Below, piece by piece: positions 36,075 to 44,800 of a stretch of 64,000 nucleotides of DNA. The translations under genes were made by a program, and so were the position numbers. Source of the stretch: Shewanella salipaludis (lineage in GTDB: Bacteria > Pseudomonadota > Gammaproteobacteria > Enterobacterales > Shewanellaceae); assembly GCF_012911865.1 (NCBI RefSeq), contig NZ_JAAXYH010000004.1:186001-250000 (forward strand), given 5' to 3'. Positions within the stretch are counted from its first letter, which is position 1. The number at the start of each line of letters is the position of its first letter. The notes under the pieces are model-generated. The model worked only from the letters and a program-made list of their open reading frames with translations. It made no database searches and was not told where the DNA came from.

Positions 36075-36680
36075 TTATTTTATTGGCCCATCGACCGTGT
36101 ATATGGTCCATTTCATGTCGGCAGCGCTGTCGCTGCCTGTGACCGCGGCGATCACCCTGCGGTTGCGGGTATGCGCCAATTGGGTGTGTGTCGGGTCGAC
36201 CGGCCTGTCATAACCATAGCCTATCGCCGTCAGCCGCCCGGGATCTATGCCGAACTTCTGTGCCAGTACCTGGGTGACGGCATTGGCTCTGTTCTGTGAC
36301 AGGCTCATGTTGTGCTCGTAGGAGCCAGTCTTGCTGCAATGACCTTCTATGGTGACCCTGGTATTGGGATATTGCTCCATGAAGGCGGCAATTTTTTCTA
36401 TCTGACCATGATATTTGGGGTCTATGTAGAAAGAGTCGTTGGCGAACAGTATCTTCAGCTCCTGACGTTCATTGATTTCTTTTACCCTGCCGCAGCCATA
36501 GTTATCTATGCTGGCTCCCGGATAAGTATCGGCGCACCTCTCCCTAGCTTCGATGACGCCGTCCCTGTCGAGATCTTGCAGATCTTTGAGTTGGGTTGTT
36601 GGCTCATCCATCGAGGCCATGTCGCGCATCGAGCAGGCCGAGAGCAAGATGATGCCTAAGATTAGAATGCAGGTTTTCAT
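36075..36680 (-). CDS. OmpA-family lipoprotein of the biofilm operon
   Basis: 201 aa. Lipoprotein signal with lipobox LLSAC (Cys ~16), then a short linker holding a calcium-binding thrombospondin-type-3 motif DLDRDGVIEARERC. The OmpA-C peptidoglycan-binding domain is at ~75-185 (VTIEGHCSKTGSYEHNMSLSQNRANAVTQVL, LTAIGYG and RNRRV). Residues after Cys16 are SM, not Asp, so outer-membrane sorting is expected. It overlaps the TolC-like gene by four bases (ATGA type), so it is co-translated with the secretion apparatus. It may anchor the TolC-like pore or the retained adhesin to peptidoglycan; that role is inferred. Confidence 0.88.
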   Translation of the reverse strand: MKTCILILGIILLSACSMRDMASMDEPTTQLKDLQDLDRDGVIEARERCADTYPGASIDNYGCGRVKEINERQELKILFANDSFYIDPKYHGQIEKIAAFMEQYPNTRVTIEGHCSKTGSYEHNMSLSQNRANAVTQVLAQKFGIDPGRLTAIGYGYDRPVDPTHTQLAHTRNRRVIAAVTGSDSAADMKWTIYTVDGPIK

Positions 36681-38080
36681 TGTGCTACCCCTCCCTCGTA
36701 GTGGCGTTCTCCGAGCCAGACCTGTGGCCGGGTCACTCTCAATGAGTCGAGCAGTCGCCCCGTGGCATTGAGTACCCGGTACTTGGCGATGATTTCATCG
36801 TATTCGGCCTGCAGGTAATCCTTGCGGGCCTCGAACAGTTCATTCTCTGTGTCGAGCAAGTCGAGCAGGGTGCGTTGCCCCAGGTTGAACTGCTGGGCAT
36901 AGGCCATTTGGGTGTCCTTCGCCGCCACGACATGCTCGCGAATATAGCCTTTCTGGGGGGGCAACAACTCATAGGCATTCCAGGCCAGGTTGACGCCTTC
37001 GAGCACCTGGCGCTGGGCGCGTTGGCGAATATCCTTTGCTTCACCCAGCTTGTAGGCGGTTTCTTTCTCCCTCGCCAGATCCTTACCGCCGGCGAACAGG
37101 TTGTACTTCACCCGCACCATGGCGAGCAGGTCGTTGTGATAGCCACCGACATTCTGGCTGGCGATGAGGCTCTCACCGTCCTCGCCATTGATGTCGTTGT
37201 TCCAGTTGCCGCTGAGCTCCAGGGTGACCTTGGGATAGTAGTTGCTCTGGGCCGAGGATTTTTCCTGTTCGGCGGCGTGAATGTCGCTGGCGGCCGATTT
37301 GAGTATGGGGTGATTGTCCTGTGCCAGTTGCATGCTTTCGGCTATGTCTTTGGGCAGCATATCCGCATCCGGTACCGGGATGATCAAGCTTTCGGGTGGC
37401 AATTCAACGACCCGGATGAACTGGGCCTTGGCATCATAGAGATTATTGCGCGCCGCTATGACATTGGCATTGGCCCGCGCCAAACGCCCGGTGATCTGGG
37501 ATAAGTCGGCCACTGAGCCCAGGCCAGAATCGGTTCTCTGTTTGATCTGGGCATAGATATCCTGGTGGCTCTTGAGGTTCTTCTCCGCCAGGGTCAGCAC
37601 CTGCTCGGTGCGCAGATAGTTGATATAGACCTTGCTGACATCCAAAGCCATGTCTTCGGCGGCCGAGTAGAGCGCCCATTGATCCGCACTGGCCTCGAAG
37701 CTGAATCTGTCCACCTCGCTGCCGGTGAAGAAGCCGTCGAATAAGATCTGCCTGATGCTGACACCAAACTCCCCCCTGTCCAGCTCATTGTCACCGTCTT
37801 TAAGATCCAGGCGGCGACGGGTGTTGGGGCTGTCGGTTTTCTCATAGCCATAACCGCCACTGATATCGACCGAGGGCATGTAGCCGGCTATGGCCTGATT
37901 CACTTGTTCTTCACGTGCCTTGAAGCGGTTGAAGGCAATGTTAAGTTCAGGATTGGTATCCAGGGTATAGGCGACGGCCTGCTCCAATGTTTGGCTGTAA
38001 GCGCCTATGGGGAGCATCAGCAACATGAGTGCTGCGGCCAATGTGTTGCGTTTCAGGTGCTCAACGACAGTGTCTTTCAT
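36677..38080 (-). CDS. aggA: TolC-family outer-membrane efflux protein (AggA/LapE-like)
   Basis: 467 aa with a signal peptide (NTLAAALMLLMLPIGAYS, ~9-27) and two TolC-type repeats, beginning SQTLEQAVAYTLDTNPELNIAFNRFKA and later MQLAQDNHPILKSAASDIHAAEQ. Long helical stretches form the periplasmic tunnel. It is the outer-membrane channel of the type I system that secretes and, in Lap/Bpf systems, also holds the adhesin through its N-terminal plug. S. oneidensis AggA occupies the same operon position. ATG start at 38080, 23 bases after the membrane-fusion gene; its end overlaps the OmpA lipoprotein gene. Confidence 0.92.
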   Translation of the reverse strand: MKDTVVEHLKRNTLAAALMLLMLPIGAYSQTLEQAVAYTLDTNPELNIAFNRFKAREEQVNQAIAGYMPSVDISGGYGYEKTDSPNTRRRLDLKDGDNELDRGEFGVSIRQILFDGFFTGSEVDRFSFEASADQWALYSAAEDMALDVSKVYINYLRTEQVLTLAEKNLKSHQDIYAQIKQRTDSGLGSVADLSQITGRLARANANVIAARNNLYDAKAQFIRVVELPPESLIIPVPDADMLPKDIAESMQLAQDNHPILKSAASDIHAAEQEKSSAQSNYYPKVTLELSGNWNNDINGEDGESLIASQNVGGYHNDLLAMVRVKYNLFAGGKDLAREKETAYKLGEAKDIRQRAQRQVLEGVNLAWNAYELLPPQKGYIREHVVAAKDTQMAYAQQFNLGQRTLLDLLDTENELFEARKDYLQAEYDEIIAKYRVLNATGRLLDSLRVTRPQVWLGERHYEGGVAQ

Positions 38081-38103
38081 ATCAAACCCTCCTGGGTATC
38101 GGC

Positions 38104-39480
38104 TTAGCGCTCTCTTAACGCCGTATCTTTTGCTCTTAGTATTGGATTGAGAATGTACTCGAGGATAGATCTCTGGCCGGTGATCACATCGACCGAGGTC
38201 AACATGCCGGGAATAATTGGCATCTGGGTGCCATCATTTTTGACCAGGCTGGACTCCTGGGTGCGGATCCGTATCAGGTAGAAACTGTTGCCCTTTTCAT
38301 CCTGAGAGGTATCGGCGCTGATCTGTTCCACTGTGCCCAGGAGGCCGCCATAACGGGTGAAGTCATAGGCGGTGATCTTGACTATGGCAGGCAACCCAGG
38401 GTGCAAGAAGGCGATGTCTTTGGGGGGGATCTTGGTTTCGATCAGCAATTGATCTTCCGACGGCACTATTTCTATTATGTTGACACCCGGCTGGATCACA
38501 CCGCCGAGGGTATTCATATGTATTGTCTTTATGGTGCCGTTGACCGGCGAGCTGATCACCGCCTTGCTCACCTTGTCCTGAGCACCGACCTGGGCCTCAT
38601 TCATCCTGGACAGGCGCGTCTGCATTTCATTGAGTTGCGCCCTCAAATCCGCCGCATAGACGAAGGCGGCCTCACGACGTTTCAGGATGGCTTCGTCCAT
38701 CGAGGCCTTGATTTTCGGGCGCAGCAAGCGCATGGATTTCAGCTCGCCCTGAATGTCGTTGACGCTACGTTCCAGCTTCAGCAGCTCGACTTCGGGCACT
38801 ATGCCTTTATCGGCCAGGGGGCGGGTGAGTTCGAGTTCGCGTGAGACCAGCTGAAAACTCGTGGTCAGAGTGCCTATTTTCGATGTCAGCTCTGCCGCTT
38901 CCTGTTGCCTTTGTTGGAGCTGGCGCACCAAAATTTCCAGCTGGTTGCTCAGGTTATCGAGCCGGCCGTTATATTCCTCCTGTTGACGCCTGACCAGCTC
39001 AGGCTCTGCGGTGATCAAGTCGCTCGGAAATATCAGCGCCTGTTTGGTGATGAGCACCTGCTGGCGCCAGTCGGATGACATGTCTGCAATGCGTATGCTG
39101 TCGAGTTCGGCACGCAGGCGTATTATGTTGCTCTGCAAGCTGTAGACTTCCTGCTCCTGCTGGGCAAAATCGGAGCGAAAGCGGGTGTCGTCGATGCGTA
39201 CCAGGGGTTGCCCCTTGCTGACCTGCGCGCCTTCCTGCACATAAATTTCCTGCAATATGCCGCCATCCAAACTCTGGATCAGTTGCACTTGCGAGGAGGG
39301 GATCACCTTGCCCATGCCTGTGGTGACCTGATCCAACTTTGAAAAGTAGGCCCAGATGAGGAAACAGATCACCATGATCGCCAGCGCCCAGATGGTGAGT
39401 CTATGACCCGGGGGGGCATCTGTCATCATGGCGCCGTAGACATCGTCGACCATGTCGAGTTCTTTGCTGCTAAGGCTCAT
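38104..39480 (-). CDS. lapC: HlyD-family type I secretion membrane fusion protein (LapC-like)
   Basis: 458 aa. Short cytoplasmic N-terminus, one TM helix (LTIWALAIMVICFLIWAYFS, ~28-47), then a lipoyl half (GGILQEIYVQEGAQVSKGQPLVRID), a long coiled-coil hairpin (~95-300), the second lipoyl half (VISSPVNGTIKTIHMNTLGGVIQPG) and the beta-barrel region ending in GMLTSVDVITGQRSILEYIL. This is the HlyD/LapC bridge between the ABC transporter and the TolC-like pore. The start codon overlaps the stop of lapB by four bases. Confidence 0.93.
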   Translation of the reverse strand: MSLSSKELDMVDDVYGAMMTDAPPGHRLTIWALAIMVICFLIWAYFSKLDQVTTGMGKVIPSSQVQLIQSLDGGILQEIYVQEGAQVSKGQPLVRIDDTRFRSDFAQQEQEVYSLQSNIIRLRAELDSIRIADMSSDWRQQVLITKQALIFPSDLITAEPELVRRQQEEYNGRLDNLSNQLEILVRQLQQRQQEAAELTSKIGTLTTSFQLVSRELELTRPLADKGIVPEVELLKLERSVNDIQGELKSMRLLRPKIKASMDEAILKRREAAFVYAADLRAQLNEMQTRLSRMNEAQVGAQDKVSKAVISSPVNGTIKTIHMNTLGGVIQPGVNIIEIVPSEDQLLIETKIPPKDIAFLHPGLPAIVKITAYDFTRYGGLLGTVEQISADTSQDEKGNSFYLIRIRTQESSLVKNDGTQMPIIPGMLTSVDVITGQRSILEYILNPILRAKDTALRER

Positions 39481-41654
39481 TGTTCCTGCTCCCCGGCCTG
39501 TTGGCCGAAGCTGAGTTTTTGCAGTACTTCATCTTTAGGGCCATCGAGGATGAGATGGCCCTTGTCGAGAACCAGGATGCGGTCGACCAATTGCAGCAGG
39601 TGTGTCTTGTGGGTGATCAATAGCAAGGTTCTGTCTTTGCTGACATTTTTCATGGCACTGATGAACTGTTTCTCGGCCCTGGCATCCAGGCTGGCACTGG
39701 GCTCATCCATCAGGAGAAGCGGTGGGTCGTTCAGGGTCGCCCTGGCCAGGGCGATCGTTTGTCGCTGGCCGCGGCTCAGCGACAGGCCACCTTCACCTAC
39801 CTGTTGGTCCAACCCTTCGGACTCCAGGTTGGTGAACAGGCTCACGCCGGATAATTGCACCGCCCGGATCAACTGATGCTCTGTGACCTGGCGGGAACCA
39901 AAGAGTATGTTGTCCCGGACCGAGCCATGGAATAGGGTGACATCCTGCGGCAGGTAACCGAAATTGCGGCGCAGGTCACTTGGATGGATCTGGGCCGAAT
40001 CCAGGCCATCGTAGCGCAAGCTGCCCCGGCTGGGTTGATACAGACCCAGCAGCAATTTGGCCAGTGTGCTCTTGCCCGAGCCATTGCGGCCTATGATGGC
40101 AATTCGCTCGCCGGGTTGAATCGTCAGCGACATGGGATTGAGCACAGGCTTCTCCGAGCCTGGGTAACTGAAACCCAGGTGATCCGCCTCTATCTTGCCC
40201 TGCAGTCGCTGTTTGCTGACCAGGTGGCCCTTGGTTTCGAATTCGTCTTCCTGGGTCATGACGCTATTCAGTTGCCGCAGGGCACTGGCGGTATGGTTGG
40301 CACGGGTCATGAGTCCGGCCATTTGCGCCATTGGGGCCATGGCCCTGCTGGAAAGGATCACCGCGGCTATGATGCCCCCCATGGAGATAACGTTGTCTGA
40401 CACCCTGTATACCCCCAGGATGACGACGCACACCACGGTGCACTGCACCATGAAATTGGCGACATTGGAGACAGAAGCCGACAGTTTCTTCACCCGCAAT
40501 TGCCAGTTGGCCGTATGGCCTATCATCTGTTGCCAGCTCTTCTGCACCAGGCCTTCGGCACCATTGGCCTTGATTGACTCTATCGCCGCCAGGCTCTCGA
40601 TCAGGTGGCCATGCTTGAGGCTGGAAAACTTGTTGCTCTCTTCGATGGCGGCCTTGAGCCTGGGTTGGGTATAGAGGGTAAACCCCAGGATCAGCAGGCC
40701 ACCCGTCAGGGGGGCCAGGGCCAGGTCGCCGGCGACAATGAAGATGATCGCCAGGAAAAAGAGGGCGAAGGGCAGGTCGACCAGGGTGGTAATGGTGGCC
40801 GAAGTGAGAATGTCGCGTATGTTGTCGAATTCCCCCAGTTGCCGTGCCATGCCGCCAACGCTGGCGGAGCGTTTCTCCAGCGGGATGCCGATCGCTTTGG
40901 CGAATAGCCGGGAGGACACTATGATGTCGACTTTTTTGCCTGCGACATCGATCAAATAGCTGCGCAGCTGGCGCATGACAAGGTCAAACAGATAGGCTAT
41001 CCCTGCGCCTATGGCCAATACCCAGAGTGACTCGAAGGCCAGGTTGGGCACCACCTTATCGTAGACATTCATGATGAATAAGGGTGACACCAAGGCGAAC
41101 AGATTGACCAACACGGAAGCGATAAGGGCGTCGCGGTAGATGGGGGCCGAGTCTTTCAGTATCTGCAGCAACCAGTGCTGCCGGTTGTCGTGGAGGTGCA
41201 CATCGAAGCCCATGTCACCGCGATATTCCTGCTTCACCAGGAAGAGGTAGCCGACATAGAGAGCCTCCAGCTCGGCAAAACTGAGGCTTTGTTCTCCCCC
41301 GCTGTCCGGCAGTTGAATGATGGCGCTATCTGTCTTAGGGTCAAGTTGCCGCAGCAGGCAGGCCTGGTGATCCTTGAGCAACAGAATACAGGGCAGGAGA
41401 ATGGGGGAGATCAGGTTCAGGCCTTTGCGGGTAAGTTTTACCGCCAAGCCCGCACGTGCAGCCGCCTGGGGCAGCAACTCAGGAGACAGGCAAGCTCCCG
41501 ACAAGGGCAAGCCCGCCGCCAAGGATTCGGCCGAGCAGGGGGTGCCGAAATATTCGGTGAGCAAGACCAGGCTATCCAGCAGAGGGTCGACAGTGACTCT
41601 CTGGGAGGCTGAAATAGTCCATTGTTCTTTTTTATTTGTGGTCGTCGAGGGCAC
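39477..41654 (-). CDS. lapB: Type I secretion ABC transporter (LapB-like, with C39-like domain)
   Basis: 725 aa. The N-terminal C39-peptidase-like domain (~25-150) lacks the catalytic Cys/His set, as usual for RTX exporters. The exporter TM domain (~165-455) contains six helices. The nucleotide-binding domain has Walker A IGRNGSGKST near residue 515, Q-loop YLPQDVTLF, signature LSRGQRQTIALAR near 618, Walker B LLLMDEPSASLD and H-loop THKT. It should power one-step secretion of the large adhesin encoded directly upstream. ATG start at 41654. The 195-base gap to bpfA suggests it may have its own promoter as well as read-through. Confidence 0.93.
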   Translation of the reverse strand: MPSTTTNKKEQWTISASQRVTVDPLLDSLVLLTEYFGTPCSAESLAAGLPLSGACLSPELLPQAAARAGLAVKLTRKGLNLISPILLPCILLLKDHQACLLRQLDPKTDSAIIQLPDSGGEQSLSFAELEALYVGYLFLVKQEYRGDMGFDVHLHDNRQHWLLQILKDSAPIYRDALIASVLVNLFALVSPLFIMNVYDKVVPNLAFESLWVLAIGAGIAYLFDLVMRQLRSYLIDVAGKKVDIIVSSRLFAKAIGIPLEKRSASVGGMARQLGEFDNIRDILTSATITTLVDLPFALFFLAIIFIVAGDLALAPLTGGLLILGFTLYTQPRLKAAIEESNKFSSLKHGHLIESLAAIESIKANGAEGLVQKSWQQMIGHTANWQLRVKKLSASVSNVANFMVQCTVVCVVILGVYRVSDNVISMGGIIAAVILSSRAMAPMAQMAGLMTRANHTASALRQLNSVMTQEDEFETKGHLVSKQRLQGKIEADHLGFSYPGSEKPVLNPMSLTIQPGERIAIIGRNGSGKSTLAKLLLGLYQPSRGSLRYDGLDSAQIHPSDLRRNFGYLPQDVTLFHGSVRDNILFGSRQVTEHQLIRAVQLSGVSLFTNLESEGLDQQVGEGGLSLSRGQRQTIALARATLNDPPLLLMDEPSASLDARAEKQFISAMKNVSKDRTLLLITHKTHLLQLVDRILVLDKGHLILDGPKDEVLQKLSFGQQAGEQEQ

Positions 41655-41849
41655 AGTAATTACTCATCCCTAAGACTGCATGAAAGTAGTGTAAGTATTG
41701 TTGATGAACCCGGGTTGCGCTATGTCGCCTGGCTAATTTAGTTTTGTTTTTCAGTGGCTCTAGTCGAAAACCCAAGGGTGACAGCCACAGTCGGCGACTG
41801 CCGGCATCGCTGGAGTGCATGCCGGCGGTCGTCTGTTTGAAGAGGCCTG
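41655..41849 (-). promoter_or_regulatory. bpfA-lapB intergenic region with a strong hairpin
   Basis: GACTGCCGGCAT (41796-41807) pairs with ATGCCGGCGGTC (41819-41830), twelve bases with one G-U, 20 bases past the bpfA stop. No T-run follows on the minus strand, so it is not a standard terminator. It could protect the bpfA mRNA 3' end or partly uncouple adhesin from exporter expression. No promoter was picked for lapB. Confidence 0.45.
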
Positions 41850-44800
41850 TCAGGGGATGTTGACCCCGTTCGGCAACACGTCATTTTGATAGGGGTCGAG
41901 GGATTGGGGATCCACAATCAAGGCATGATCTGCGATCAAATTGGCGATGATCTGCGACTCATTCGTGGTGCCATAGGTGACCGACAAGTCTATGCCATCG
42001 AGCACTATGGTGACATTGTCACCGCCTGCCAGGGTCCCGTTGGCGTCTATGGTTATCGTGGTATTGCCACCAGAGAAATCAAACTGCAGGTAGTCATCCA
42101 GGTTATTATTCTCTTCATTGAGCAGAATATCCGACAGGTCGAGCACATCATGGGCGGGATCGAAGTTCATGACTGTGTCCGTGCTGCCATCGGCCGAACC
42201 TACTTCCCAGATGAAGGCATCACGAGCCGTGTCTACACCTCCGTCCAGGACATCGCTGCCAGTGCCGCCGATCAGATAATCACTGCCTGCCCCGCCGGAG
42301 AGGCCGTCATTGCCAGTGCCGCCGTCGAGGTAATCATCCCCGCTGCCTCCACTCAGGATGTCGTTGCCGCTGCCGCCAATGAGTTCGTCATTCCCCGCCA
42401 GCCCTGAGAGGGAATCGTCTCCTTCACGGCCAAAGATCCTGTCATCCTGGTTGGCACCCGTCAGCGAGTCATCATGGGTGGAGCCGAAGATCAGGTTGTT
42501 GACGTCATCCGTGCCGACTATGGTGATGGCCGCATCGGGCAGATTCTCATGGGTGAATACCGCCTGCACGAACCTGGCCTGGAAGTTACCACCATTATTG
42601 TCCAGATAGGTCACAGTCCAAACATCGCCAGCATTGGGCTGATTGAGGAGCAGATAATCGGCCAGGCTGGTGGTGGTGGGGACACCATTGTCGAGCAGGA
42701 ACATGTGCGAGTAGTCTATGTTGGCCTTCATCAGGCCGGAAGCGGCATCATAGCTCCAGGTCTGGGTGATGGCGTTGGCCGCATCGGCCGCAATCACCAT
42801 GAAGACCATGCCATTGATGGTGAGCGTGACCGAGACTTCGGTTTCCCGTGCATCGCCGGCGACAGCGCCGACATCACGTTCCCCTATCGGGACCGGCACT
42901 GCATTGGGTTGCTGTTGGAAGTCGGTGAACAGTTCCAGGCTGCCGAGGGCCGTCCCCGTGTTCAGTGCGGCGGCAAATTCATCCGTGATGACCAGTGCAG
43001 CGTCTTGCGCGTTACCCGAGTTGAGGGGCGATGAGCCGTCGCCTATGTTGACAATCTGGGAACCCAGGCTGTTGATCGGCACAGTATGCACGATAAATTC
43101 ACCGTTAACGGTTTCAACTCCCGCCACCAACTCGAAGGTGAAGCTGACATCATGCTGCAGGCCATCCCCGTTAGGGATATAGACCAGGTTACCCAGTTGT
43201 TCTGCCGTCAGTCCCTCATCCATGCTCAAGGCATGGAAAACGCCCCCCTCGTAGTAACCTATGCTGCCAAACGCCGGCAGCCCTGTGACCGTGATGAATA
43301 CCTCGTCATCGACATCCGTGGGCGCGCTGATGTTCATGGGGTAGCCATCGCCATAGGGGTTAACGAGTTCATCCACTGAGGCCGGCATCCAGATTTCCTT
43401 GGCAAATTCTCCCCGGACGCTATCGTTATGCCCATTGATCGTGATGCTTAGGGTCGATTGTGCCGTGCCGCCAACCGGGTCGGCGATCCAATAGGTGAAG
43501 ACTTCATCTAGGGTGTCACCTTCGTTGAGTCGGTCGACATCTGGATTATCATCATTGAGTTGATAGCTGTAACTGCCATCTGCGTATATGGTCAACACCC
43601 CATATTGTCCCTGGATAACATGGGTGCTCAGGGGGGATGAACCATCGCCTATGGTCTCGACCGAACTGGAGACCCGCACCAGCTGGACGGGCATGCCTTC
43701 GGGATCTGTATCTGCCTGATCCGCATAGCCGTCGCCATGGGCCTCACCCTGTATGACCTGTCCTGAGATCAGCGCCGCCGCCATGCCGTCGACGCCTTCA
43801 TCGACGATATTGGTGTCGGCATTGGCGATGGGGACATCGTTGGAACCCTGGAGGGTAATACTGACGACTCGGGTATCTGTGGCCAGGTTGTTGTCGGTCA
43901 CAGTCACATCGAAGCTCAGGGTGATGGTCTCGCCCGGGCTGAGGAAGCCAATCAGGCTATTGAGTACGCTATAGTCCCAGCTGTCACCATCGACACTGAA
44001 GCCTGCGACTATCGCCGCTATCTGCGCCTGGCTTAACACGCCACCACTCCAGCTGATATCCCCTCTGTAGTCGAAACTCAGTTGATGTGTGTCTCCTATA
44101 TCGACATCGGTGAAATTCAGCGCACCCTTGGTCGAGATCATGTCAGCAACGACGCCTATGTCTTCTATCACACTGCCACTGGCATCGACTGTCAGTATGG
44201 GGGCATCGTTGGTGCCAATGACTGTGACTGTCACCTCTTGCGTGGCCGTGGCGCCATTTTCATCCGTGACAGTCACCAGGAAGGTTTCGTCGGCGGACTG
44301 ACCAAGCGCCAGGCTATCGGCGGCATTGTTATTCAAGACATAAGTCCAAGCTCCAGTACTGGCGTCTATGGCGAAAGTGCCGTAGGCATTGACCTGGGGT
44401 GCAAAGCTCCAACTCAGCACGGCGCCGTTATCGACATCGGAGGCGGTCAGAGTACCGCCGGTTGCTGTTATGCCTGTGTAGGGGGTATTTTCGGGCTGCA
44501 CCCCGGCTTCGATGACTGTGCCGCTGGCATCTTGGTCGCCCGAGGTGATGACGGGCGCGTCGTTGCTGCCCGTGACCGTGACTGTCACCCATTGGGTGTC
44601 CGTGGCACCAAATTCGTCTGTGACTGTGACCAGGAATTGTTCTTCATGGGTCTCACCCTGGGCCAGGCCGTCGACCAGGGCGCTGTCGTTGAGGCTATAG
44701 CTCCAGGCCCCCGTCGCCGAATCTATGGCGAACTCACCATAGACGCCGCTGGCGTTGCCGCTCCAGTTGAGTACGGCGCCGTTGTCGACATCCGTTGCAG

